Below, one piece after another: positions 1 through 6,110 of a stretch of DNA of 9,602 nucleotides. The stretch covers positions 1 through 9,602 of the forward strand of contig JABWAJ010000175.1 of NCBI GenBank assembly GCA_013361075.1, written 5' to 3'. The position numbers were made by a program, and so were the translations under genes. The notes beneath the pieces were generated by a model. The model was not told the DNA's origin and did not search any database. It saw only the letters and a program-made list of their open reading frames with translations. This stretch comes from Saprospiraceae bacterium. Lineage in GTDB: Bacteria; Bacteroidota; Bacteroidia; Chitinophagales; Saprospiraceae. Position 1 is the stretch's first letter, and the number at the start of each line of letters is the position of its first letter.

Positions 1-119
1 ATCGTTCTTATATCGTGCGACGGGATAAGGTGAGCGCCTTTACACAGGGCGAAGTGGAGGTAAGAGGAAAAACGTTGCCGGTCAGTGCCCAATACAAGGG
101 GAATTTACGATGGCCATAG
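1..119 (+). CDS. LytTR DNA-binding domain protein, C-terminal end (5' truncated by window)
   Basis: The reading frame is open from the left edge to a TAG at 117-119 and gives 38 full codons; the two bases at the edge fit the end of a His codon. The visible protein begins (H)RSYIVRRDKV and continues through GKTLPVSAQYKGNL. This matches the end of LytTR domains: an 'HRSyiVn.dkI' strand, a short strand rich in charged residues, then 'gk.lpiS..Yk..L'. LytTR domains bind DNA at the C-terminus of response regulators of the LytR/AlgR/AgrA type, usually with a receiver domain in front, often beside a LytS-like sensor kinase. Only the tail is visible, so the N-terminal partner domain and target are unknown. 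The gene reads toward dnaN but is about 530 bases from it, so co-transcription is not implied. Confidence 0.7.
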   Translation, partial: RSYIVRRDKVSAFTQGEVEVRGKTLPVSAQYKGNLRWP

Positions 120-140
120 GGTCAGAAAATTTTCTGCCCC
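119..140. repeat. Imperfect palindrome after the LytTR stop codon
   Basis: The core CAGAAAATTTTCTG (123-136) is a perfect palindrome, flanked by GGG (119-121) and CCC (138-140) with one mismatch between. It begins at the last base of the LytTR stop codon, so it may form a hairpin at the end of that transcript. There is no U-run after it, so it is not a standard intrinsic terminator. A related palindrome lies at 297-319. Confidence 0.5.
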
Positions 141-169
141 AACGGGGAAAGGTCTACCCTAACGAAAAA

Positions 170-197
170 CAGCCTTGACGCAAGTGGCGAAAGGCTG
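170..197 (+). other. Predicted stem-loop
   Basis: CAGCCTT (170-176) pairs with AAGGCTG (191-197). Inside, CGC (179-181) pairs with GCG (187-189), leaving a 5-base loop. The two stems are separated by a small internal loop. No poly-U follows. It is a stable-looking hairpin of unknown role. Confidence 0.4.
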
Positions 198-223
198 CTC
201 GAAAAAATCCAACTTCAAAAGGG

Positions 224-248
224 GGTAAAGCTGAAGAAAAACTTTACC
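224..248 (+). other. Predicted stem-loop
   Basis: GGTAAAG (224-230) pairs perfectly with CTTTACC (242-248) across an 11-base purine-rich loop. It lies between the hairpin at 170-197 and the palindrome at 297-319, as part of the same cluster of dyads. Role unknown. Confidence 0.35.
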
Positions 249-296
249 AAAAAATATCTTGACGGAATTAATTGTGCGTTCAGGAAACCGGTTTGC

Positions 297-319
297 GGAG
301 TAGAAAAATTTCTACCTCC
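297..319. repeat. Second imperfect palindrome, related to 119-140
   Basis: GTAGAAA (300-306) pairs with TTTCTAC (309-315) around AA. The flanks GGA (297-299) and TCC (317-319) extend the symmetry past one unpaired base. The layout resembles 119-140: a G-rich flank, a YAGAAA core arm, its complement, then a C-rich flank. The C-G pair at the start of the first core is a T-A pair here, so the symmetry is kept despite base changes. Confidence 0.45.
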
Positions 320-474
320 AAATAAGGGGATAAAAGATGTGTGTGATTGCAGACTTTAGTGTTTGAACGAACAACACCGCTTTGTTATCATTAAGATACA
401 CAGGAAAGTGGCCATAAGCCGTTTCCTATGCTTCCGGGTACAAAAGTAATACCTTATTGCACAAAACTCAATAG

Positions 475-504
475 TTTAGATAAAAAAAATCCAATATACT
501 TTTG
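475..504 (+). promoter_or_regulatory. Candidate Bacteroidota-type promoter of dnaN
   Basis: TACTTTTG at 497-504 matches the Bacteroidota -7 element TAnnTTTG exactly. TTTA at 475-478 sits 18 bases upstream, close to the usual TTTG -33 element and spacing. Transcription would then start near 510, giving a leader of about 135 bases before dnaN. The DnaA-box pair (517-537) would lie right at the start of the transcript, which would allow DnaA to repress it. This is a pattern match only. Confidence 0.45.
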
Positions 505-516
505 ATTTATCCCTAC

Positions 517-537
517 TTATCCACATACTGTGGATTA
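517..537. promoter_or_regulatory. Inverted pair of DnaA boxes
   Basis: TTATCCACA at 517-525 is the perfect consensus DnaA box. TGTGGATTA at 529-537 is the reverse complement of TAATCCACA, one mismatch from consensus. The two boxes face each other across 3 bases, and the preceding 40-50 bases are AT-rich. DnaA boxes next to dnaN fit either DnaA control of clamp expression or part of a chromosomal origin. Only these two clear boxes are visible, and dnaA itself is not in the window. Confidence 0.6.
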
Positions 538-646
538 TTTATGGTAAAAAGTGCACTGGAAAACTTAATTTTGTGGTTTCTGTCAAACCCTGCTAAGCGC
601 TTGTCCGGAATGCCAGCAAGCTCTAAACAAGTAAATCCGATATACT

Positions 647-1762
647 ATGAAGTTCAGCATTTCTTCTTCCGAATTGCTCAAGCAGTTGCAGATTGCGGGA
701 GGTGTAATCAGTTCCAATCCGGTACTGCCCATTCTTGAAGATTTTCTTTTTTCCATATCTAACAATAAATTAACCATTACCGCGACCGATCTGGAAACCT
801 CCATCACGACTGAACTGGAAGTGATGTCGGATTCTGATGGTATGGTTGCAGTGCCGGCCAAAATCCTGTCGGAAACGCTGAAGGCATTGCCACAGCAGCC
901 CATTACCTTTTCGGTAAACGACGAAAACTTCGGCATTGAAATCACTTCAGCCTACGGAAAATATCGCCTTGCCGGCGAAAACGGACAGGATTTCCCGCGC
1001 ATCCCCGAGCCGGATGCAGTAGATACCGTGAGCCTGCCTTCTGCCCTGCTCATCAAGGGGGTCAACAAAACCATTTTCGCTACCAGTAGCGATGAACTGC
1101 GCCCGGCCATGACCGGCGTTTATTTCCAGGTGGATTTCAACAAGCTCATCATGGTGGCTACCGATGCGCACAAGCTGGTAAAATATACTTTTTCAGAGGT
1201 GACCAGTGAGGTCTCCACCGCTTTCATTGCGCCGAAAAAAGCGCTCAATCTGCTCAAAAACGCGCTGCCTTCCGGCGAAGAAGTAAAGCTTGCGTTCAAC
1301 AAAGCAAATGCCTTTTTTTCCTTTGGCAATACCCAGGTCATCTGCCGGCTCATTGATGCCCGTTACCCGGATTACAATGCGGTGATTCCGGTAGACAACC
1401 CAAACCTGCTGACGCTACCGCGCATTGACTTCCAGAATTCCCTGAAGCGCATTGCCATTTATGCCAATAAAACGACCAACCAGGTCATTCTGAACATCAC
1501 CGAAGGCAACCTGACCGTATCGGCCCAGGACCTCGATTTTTCTAACGAAGCTACGGAAGTGCTGCCATGCACGTATGAAGGGGGTGCCATGACCATCGGC
1601 TTCAATGCCAAGTTTCTGGTAGAGATGCTGGGCGTGCTGGAATCAGACGACATCAAGCTGGAATTGTCTTCTTCTACCCGTGCAGGCATTCTGCTGCCCG
1701 GCGAAGAAACGGCAGGCGAAGAGATCCTGATGCTGGTGATGCCCGTAATGTTGAGCAACTAG
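647..1762 (+). CDS. dnaN: DNA polymerase III subunit beta (sliding clamp)
   Basis: This is the ring-shaped clamp that holds the replicative polymerase on DNA and also recruits repair polymerases, MutS/MutL and ligase. The 371-residue length is normal for the family. The ATG start gives the typical opening MKFSISSSELLKQLQ, followed by the first clamp-fold motifs: 'SNPVLPILEDFLF', then 'LTITATDLETSI' at about residues 45-60. A middle domain contains 'RPAMTGVYF' and 'ATDAHKL' (about residues 150-175). The third contains 'ITEGNLTVSAQDLD' and ends in VMPVML, matching the conserved C-terminal 'vMPmrl' strand. All three clamp repeats appear intact. The gene is preceded by a candidate promoter and a DnaA-box pair and ends 27 bases from a convergent gene. 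In many bacteria dnaN follows dnaA; here a LytTR-family gene lies upstream instead. Confidence 0.97.
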   Translation: MKFSISSSELLKQLQIAGGVISSNPVLPILEDFLFSISNNKLTITATDLETSITTELEVMSDSDGMVAVPAKILSETLKALPQQPITFSVNDENFGIEITSAYGKYRLAGENGQDFPRIPEPDAVDTVSLPSALLIKGVNKTIFATSSDELRPAMTGVYFQVDFNKLIMVATDAHKLVKYTFSEVTSEVSTAFIAPKKALNLLKNALPSGEEVKLAFNKANAFFSFGNTQVICRLIDARYPDYNAVIPVDNPNLLTLPRIDFQNSLKRIAIYANKTTNQVILNITEGNLTVSAQDLDFSNEATEVLPCTYEGGAMTIGFNAKFLVEMLGVLESDDIKLELSSSTRAGILLPGEETAGEEILMLVMPVMLSN

Positions 1763-1789
1763 TGGCCATTTCTATAGTCTGGCCTTCTA

Positions 1790-4102
1790 CTATTTGCTCG
1801 CATACGCCTTAAAATACTTGCACTCCCGAATGGCTTTGGCATAAAACCGGGTGTCGGAGTAATTTTCTTTTAAAATATTGAAATAGAAATAGGTGCGCGG
1901 AACCTCTTTTGCAGCTGACTTCACATAATAGTCATTCCGTTCGCATTTGGCGGCCATAAACGCAGCCTTGGCGGCCAATTCGGGGTCTTCGGCCAGGATG
2001 CGGGCTTTTTCAAAATAAAATTGGGCATGAGAGCAATCGAACACTTCGCGATTGCCTCCCGGATAGAGGTGGTGAGGCGTGACGTTGTCGCCGTCTTTCA
2101 AGTAGCGCCTTTGCATGCTGGCCCCGCTGCGGTAGGCATCGGCAGCTTTCCAGCTGTAGCCAAAATAAGTCATGTTGTACAAGGCGGTGCCGATGCGGTA
2201 AAATCGCCCGGCAGCGAGGTTGGCTTTGGTTTCTGCTTTAGCGCGGTATTCTAACTCCAGCAGTTCTTCGATGAGCTTACCCCGGTTGTAGCGCGCCCCA
2301 ATGCTGTCGGGAATGCGGCAATGCACACAATCGTTGAGACGGTCCACAAAGGGATAAAACGTGCCGTAGCTGTCCCATTCTTCCCGGTTCATTTCTTTCA
2401 GCACCTCCAGCGCGGCTTCCAGCCTAAACTCTCCCAGCAGCATGGTCGCCCGGAGGTCAAGCAGGTCGTTTTCGATGGTAGAGCCGTCTTCTTTTTCAAT
2501 CATGGCGCGTTCCAGGCGGTTGGTGGTCTCTTTCCGGGTGGTCCGCAACAAGTCGTCCAGCACGGCTTCACTGGGATTAAGTTTGAGGTAGGAAAAAGGA
2601 TAGTACTGCAAAAAAGCTTTGCCTTCGTGGTTGCTCACGCGGTACAGGTGGGCCATTCGGTCTTTCAAAAAACGAGGGAAATCTTTATTTAAACGGAAGA
2701 CCTCCTCTGTTTTCAGGGCAGCGATGGCTTTTTCGCCTGCATCATCAATGGAGTCGAGGGCAATTATGCTCAATACGTTTTGAAAAACGGCCAGTTGTTG
2801 TTGCAGCGTATCGCTTTCCACGAGGTCGCCGGCTTCCTTAAAGGTTTTTGCTGCAAAATAAAAATCGCCGGCTAACAATTCGAGGTAGCCCTCCGCTAAT
2901 TTCCAAAGGTCTTCCCGGGGTGCATTCCCATCTTTTAAAACCTGCCGGACAAAAGCCTGCAAGCGAATGACGCGTTTGTCAGCACCTTTGCGCGGAATAC
3001 CGAAATAGCGGCGGTTTTGTTCCCGTCGTTTGTTAAAATCCAACCCCAGCAAGTCGCGCTCCAGCCGGATGACTTCCCGGATGAGCAGGGCGTTCAGGTG
3101 TTCGCTTTTGGGGTACAGGTTGTAGATGCTCTGCATTTCTTCAATCAGACGGGCTTCTTCGCCCGAGGCACGCAGGGCATACAGGGCAGCGCGTTCACGG
3201 TCGTTTTGACACATCAGCAGACAGGCTTCCCATTCTTCATCGGTTTTGATGCGAAAACTGAGGTAAGCCGATTCGCGTTTGCCCGGACAGCGGTCATAAA
3301 CCCTGGAATAGAGATAGGATGCTTCTACGTTTTTGCCCAGCGCCAGCAGCGCACCAGCCTTGTGCCCGAGAATCCAGTACTCCACGATGCTGGGGTCGTG
3401 GTCAATCTTGGGCATCAGAAAATCGAAAAGTTCGAGGGTTTGTTCGTAGTCTTTAAGGTAATGCGCCAGGCGGATGATTTGGTAGGCATAGCGCAGGCGG
3501 ATGTAGTCCGATTTGGTGCGCATGAATTGCGCCCGGCCTTCTTTGATCAGGCGGTTCATGGCATTGGTGGTGCGCAGTTGTTCTTTCCAGCCTTCCGGTT
3601 TCAGGGCATAGGGTTCGCATTGTTTTGCGTAAAGCAGATAATCAATGGTTTCGGTGCATTTGTGGCGGTGCAGGTAGCGGGCAAAGGAGTTGTTTAGCAG
3701 TTCCGGTGCCATAGAACTGAGGGTGACCTTTTCGACGATGGCTGCGCGCAGGTTTTCGAGTTCATAAGCCGGGGCGGTATAAACGAGGTAGTGGATGTCG
3801 GTTGCATTCGCCTGTTGGCAATAGCGTTCGTGCCACTCCCGGATGTTGTCGTTGGCCTGGGTGTACTCCGGCCCCTGATAGTAGCGTTCGAGGGTGCTGA
3901 ACGGCATCAGAAACGGTGCGGCTTCGGCTGCAATGGCAATCAACTCTGCGCTGAGAAAGCTGTAACCATAAAAGAAGCGGTTTGGGTCGCAGGCAGACGG
4001 GGAAAGGCGGCCTGGTGCAAAAAGCAGCCCGCAAAACAAGGCACAGGTTGTTGCTTGCCGCAAAATGGAGGGTAGTTGCCTTGGCAGTTTGAATCGCTTC
4101 AT
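1790..4102 (-). CDS. Exported helical-repeat (TPR-like) protein of unknown function
   Basis: The 770-residue protein has a basic N-terminus followed by a hydrophobic stretch (about residues 17-29) and then PSAC with Cys38. It is therefore probably exported to the periplasm or outer surface, by signal peptidase I or possibly as a lipoprotein, though the lipobox is poor. After a short 'ACDPNRFFYGYSF' segment, the rest is almost wholly amphipathic helices with tyrosine- and leucine-rich pairs, for example around residues 190-300 and 400-460, like TPR or other alpha-solenoid repeats. A C-x-x-C pair (Cys592, Cys595) lies in the second half. The C-terminus has 'YSDTRFYAKAIRECKYF'. I recall similar long proteins of unknown role in Bacteroidota, with an 'AC....F' start and such a tail, but cannot assign a function; a scaffold role is a guess. 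It is convergent with dnaN and lies downstream of the TIR-FGE gene across a repeat, so it is probably transcribed separately. Confidence 0.85.
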   Translation of the reverse strand: MKRFKLPRQLPSILRQATTCALFCGLLFAPGRLSPSACDPNRFFYGYSFLSAELIAIAAEAAPFLMPFSTLERYYQGPEYTQANDNIREWHERYCQQANATDIHYLVYTAPAYELENLRAAIVEKVTLSSMAPELLNNSFARYLHRHKCTETIDYLLYAKQCEPYALKPEGWKEQLRTTNAMNRLIKEGRAQFMRTKSDYIRLRYAYQIIRLAHYLKDYEQTLELFDFLMPKIDHDPSIVEYWILGHKAGALLALGKNVEASYLYSRVYDRCPGKRESAYLSFRIKTDEEWEACLLMCQNDRERAALYALRASGEEARLIEEMQSIYNLYPKSEHLNALLIREVIRLERDLLGLDFNKRREQNRRYFGIPRKGADKRVIRLQAFVRQVLKDGNAPREDLWKLAEGYLELLAGDFYFAAKTFKEAGDLVESDTLQQQLAVFQNVLSIIALDSIDDAGEKAIAALKTEEVFRLNKDFPRFLKDRMAHLYRVSNHEGKAFLQYYPFSYLKLNPSEAVLDDLLRTTRKETTNRLERAMIEKEDGSTIENDLLDLRATMLLGEFRLEAALEVLKEMNREEWDSYGTFYPFVDRLNDCVHCRIPDSIGARYNRGKLIEELLELEYRAKAETKANLAAGRFYRIGTALYNMTYFGYSWKAADAYRSGASMQRRYLKDGDNVTPHHLYPGGNREVFDCSHAQFYFEKARILAEDPELAAKAAFMAAKCERNDYYVKSAAKEVPRTYFYFNILKENYSDTRFYAKAIRECKYFKAYASK

Positions 4103-4180
4103 GGAGGATCGGTTGTGTGAACGCAGGGGTAAAGATAAGCAGGGATTTGTATTTGGGGTTTATTGGGGTTTGAGCGCTCT

Positions 4181-4302
4181 GTTTCGCGGGCTATGTTTCG
4201 CGGGCTTTAGCCCGCTTAGTATTCGCTTTTCAATTAGCAGAAGATCAGGCATTTGCCAAACATTAAGCTAAGGCGGGCTGAAGCCCGCGAAACGAAGCCC
4301 GC
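4181..4302. repeat. REP/BIME- or MITE-like inverted repeat
   Basis: A left arm at 4195-4219 (GTTTCGCGGGCTTTAGCCCG followed by CTTAG) recurs as its reverse complement at 4268-4293 with one inserted base and one substitution. Each arm is itself a palindrome built on GCGGGCT/AGCCCGC. Partial extra copies flank them: GTTTCGCGGGCT at 4181-4192 and GAAGCCCGC at 4294-4302. The unit is about 120 bases with a spacer of about 48 bases that is less GC-rich. This is the layout of REP-type elements mobilised by TnpA-REP (RAYT) transposases, or of a small MITE. It may also act as a two-way transcription stop between the two minus-strand genes. No transposase is in the window. Confidence 0.7.
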
Positions 4303-4328
4303 ACGCCCTGCTTCGCTGCCTTTTTTGC

Positions 4329-5942
4329 TCACAGGACCGGACTGGCTGAGCCCCCGTCGAAGGGAAGGGACGAGGCCACCCGGAAGCCGACAACGCGGGC
4401 GCGAAAGGGCGGAGCGCTGCGGGCGCGCCAGGCGGCACGGCAGTACTGCGGATCGCCGCTCCAGCTGCCGCCGCGCAGAACGCGGTACGTTCCGGTATCA
4501 GGCCCTTGCGGATTCGATACCATTCCCTGAGCAGCGCATTGTTGATAATAGTCTTCAGCAAACCAATCGGTACACCAATCCCATACATTGCCGGCCATGT
4601 CATACAATCCAAGGGCGTTCGGCTTAAATTGGTTGACTGGCGTCGTTTTTGCCTGGTATTCGCCAACAATGGAATAGGGTTGTTTATGATCCTCTTTTGC
4701 ATAAAAATTCATTTCAGAAGGGTTGGCGATGTCTTTGCCGTTGCCGAACCTGATTTTTTTCCCGCCTTCTCTTGCGGCGTATTCCCACTCGGCCTCAGTG
4801 GGCAGGCGGTACTGCCCTCCGGTTTTTTTATTCAATGCTTGAATAAATTCCTGCGCGTCATCCCAGGAAACAGTTTCGATGGGCAACGTATCGTCGCCTT
4901 TAAAACTTGAGGGATTGTTGTTTTTACCCATGATTGCCTTCCAAAGCCCCTGCGTCACCGGGTATTTGCAGAGCCAATAATCAGAAAGCGTGACTTTGTG
5001 AACTGGTTGTTCCCTATTGATTCCATCCCCAAAAGTATCCCCCATGTCAAACGTGCCGCCTTTGATGGGGATCATCAGGTCGTAGAAGGGGTCTATGCGG
5101 CGGCGCTCAGCAGCTTCCTGCTCTCGTCTTTTACGGGCAGCTTCTTGTCTTTCCTCTTCAAAACCTGCTATTTTTTGCTGCGCGTCTAACACATGGAGGC
5201 CATTAGGGTATTTCTCCAAATATTTTTTTATGGCCATTTCAGAACCATTGTCTGTAGCAAACTCCCAGGCAGTGTCGTCTGCGTCAAAATAATCTAAGCG
5301 CTCGCGGGCAGTCGCTGCGTAGAAGCCGTCGGGAAAACGGGTGAGGAATTTTTCATACGAAGTGCGGGTGTCGGTATCGGTAGTGAACTCCCAGGCGTGT
5401 TCTTCTTTAGTTGTTGGTTTTAAGGCTGGCGCAATAGGATGTTTTTCAATTTTTTCCTGCTCACGCGCCATTTCTTTCCCTGCATTTTCCAGTTCCCGAA
5501 TCATGCTGCTCACGCCCATCAGCACCTCATTCCAGGCGTCTTCGCGGTTGGGCCAGGAGTTGATCGGTTTCATTCCTTTCGGCAAACCCTGCAAGTCGGC
5601 CAACGGGGTTTCCTGCCAGAGACAAGCCGACAAAACCACAGGCACCACGCGGGCCGTGCCAGCTTTGTGGCGTTTCAGTGCGTCTTTTACTTCCTGTTCG
5701 TAGAAATAATCGGAAGCTAAAGAATGGGAACTCAACAGCATGAGAATGATGTCGGCAGCGTGGAGGTTGGATTTGATCGCTGCATCCCATGCTTCGCCGG
5801 GGATGATTTCACCGTCAAACCAAATCGTCACATTGCCTTTGCGCAGGAGAGGCGCGGCGTGGGTGCGCAGGGCATCCAGTTCCGTCCGGTCTTTTTGCGA
5901 GTAGGCTATGAAGATTTTTATGGTCTTTTTTTCGGCGCTCAT
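4329..5942 (-). CDS. TIR domain - helical repeats - FGE/SUMF1-like (CLec-fold) fusion protein
   Basis: The 537-residue protein has no signal peptide and should be cytosolic. Residues 8-150 form a TIR domain: 'KIFIAYSQKD' strand, 'WFDGEIIPGEAWD', 'ADIILMLLSSHSLASDYFY', then E84 in 'QEVKDALKRH', the likely NADase-type glutamate (E82 is the alternative). 'VVPVVLSACLW' and 'LPKGMKPINSWPNRE' follow, as in standalone bacterial TIRs. Two repeats with 'AWEF.T...' and 'Y..(F/Y)L...P(D/N)G' lie at 183-216 and 225-258. A charged helix spans 260-283. Residues 287-522 are an FGE-sulfatase domain: 'GGTFDMGDTF', 'PVTQGLWKAIMG', 'VSWDDAQEF', 'RLPTEAEWEYAAR', 'GLYDMAGNVWDWC', 'RVLRGGSW' and 'GFRV'. Of the two catalytic cysteines known in formylglycine-generating enzymes, only the second (Cys501) seems retained, so this is more likely a binding domain than an oxidase. 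A sensor-effector defence or signalling role, with the TIR consuming NAD, is inferred. It is divergent from the gene at 6111. Confidence 0.9.
   Translation of the reverse strand: MSAEKKTIKIFIAYSQKDRTELDALRTHAAPLLRKGNVTIWFDGEIIPGEAWDAAIKSNLHAADIILMLLSSHSLASDYFYEQEVKDALKRHKAGTARVVPVVLSACLWQETPLADLQGLPKGMKPINSWPNREDAWNEVLMGVSSMIRELENAGKEMAREQEKIEKHPIAPALKPTTKEEHAWEFTTDTDTRTSYEKFLTRFPDGFYAATARERLDYFDADDTAWEFATDNGSEMAIKKYLEKYPNGLHVLDAQQKIAGFEEERQEAARKRREQEAAERRRIDPFYDLMIPIKGGTFDMGDTFGDGINREQPVHKVTLSDYWLCKYPVTQGLWKAIMGKNNNPSSFKGDDTLPIETVSWDDAQEFIQALNKKTGGQYRLPTEAEWEYAAREGGKKIRFGNGKDIANPSEMNFYAKEDHKQPYSIVGEYQAKTTPVNQFKPNALGLYDMAGNVWDWCTDWFAEDYYQQCAAQGMVSNPQGPDTGTYRVLRGGSWSGDPQYCRAAWRARSAPPFRARVVGFRVASSLPFDGGSASPVL
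4377..4484 (-). other. Candidate DGR variable region (C-terminal end of the FGE-like domain)
   Basis: This encodes residues 487-522, from 'RVLRGGSW' to 'GFRV'. The segment is clearly more GC-rich than the rest of the gene. Between the two conserved anchors, nearly every non-anchor codon ends in C or T (AGC GGC GAT, TAC, GCC, CGC, AGC GCT, CCC TTT, GCC, GTT). That is what adenine-directed mutagenesis of AAC/AAT codons in a DGR template would yield; the TGG for Trp505 is an exception. FGE/CLec-fold tails are established DGR targets. No reverse transcriptase or template repeat is in this window, so this stays a candidate. Confidence 0.4.
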
Positions 5943-6047
5943 TTCTTAACGGGATGGTAACACGCAGGGGTGCCGCGCGGATTGCGGCTAAGATAGTGTT
6001 TTTTGGTAATTTAAGCCGATGGGCAGACCAAATTGAACGGCCTTTGT

Positions 6048-6055
6048 TACCTTTG
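6048..6055 (+). promoter_or_regulatory. Candidate promoter element for the C39-like/deiminase pair
   Basis: TACCTTTG matches the Bacteroidota -7 element TAnnTTTG and lies 55 bases before the ATG at 6111. I see no good TTTG -33 box at the expected distance, so this is weak. The 168-base gap between the divergent TIR-FGE gene and this gene (5943-6110) must hold both promoters. I see no other clear signal in it. Confidence 0.3.
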
Positions 6056-6110
6056 AATAGTAGTTTCCAAATCAGGGAATTGTTTTTACCAGATACACCG
6101 GTTGCTTTGA

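Larger units (their letters stand above)
120..496. other. Palindrome-rich non-coding stretch upstream of dnaN
   Basis: No convincing reading frame is present in this stretch, which is more AT-rich than the genes around it. It holds several inverted repeats visible by eye. There is a 14-base perfect palindrome CAGAAAATTTTCTG (123-136). A 7-base stem at 170-176/191-197 (CAGCCTT/AAGGCTG) has an inner CGC/GCG stem. Others are GGTAAAG/CTTTACC at 224-230/242-248, AAACCGGTTT at 285-294, GTAGAAA/TTTCTAC at 300-306/309-315, and AACAA/TTGTT at 370-374/382-386. The stretch could be a transcription stop and regulatory region, an unrecognised structured RNA, or part of a replication origin together with the DnaA boxes at 517-537. 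I do not recognise a known RNA family. Confidence 0.5.

Noticed and set aside
120..330. DGR template repeat in the palindrome-rich region
   Set aside because: It has no stretch resembling the GGCGGCAGCTGG anchor of the FGE tail, so it is not the template for 4377-4484.
502..738. 78-codon plus-strand frame over the dnaN promoter and start
   Set aside because: It overlaps the DnaA boxes and the true dnaN start in another frame and has no protein-family features.
1763..1789. Possible terminator between dnaN and the convergent gene
   Set aside because: Only a GGCC/GGCC pairing is seen, with no extended stem or T-run, so an intrinsic terminator cannot be supported.
3017..3697. 226-codon open frame on the plus strand
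   Set aside because: It lies wholly antisense to the 770-residue gene, is rich in Phe/Val/Gln as expected from the reverse of a helical protein, and has no recognisable motif.
4253..4702. Overlapping open frames over the repeat and the FGE tail
   Set aside because: They are products of high GC content and of the TIR-FGE coding sequence read in other frames.
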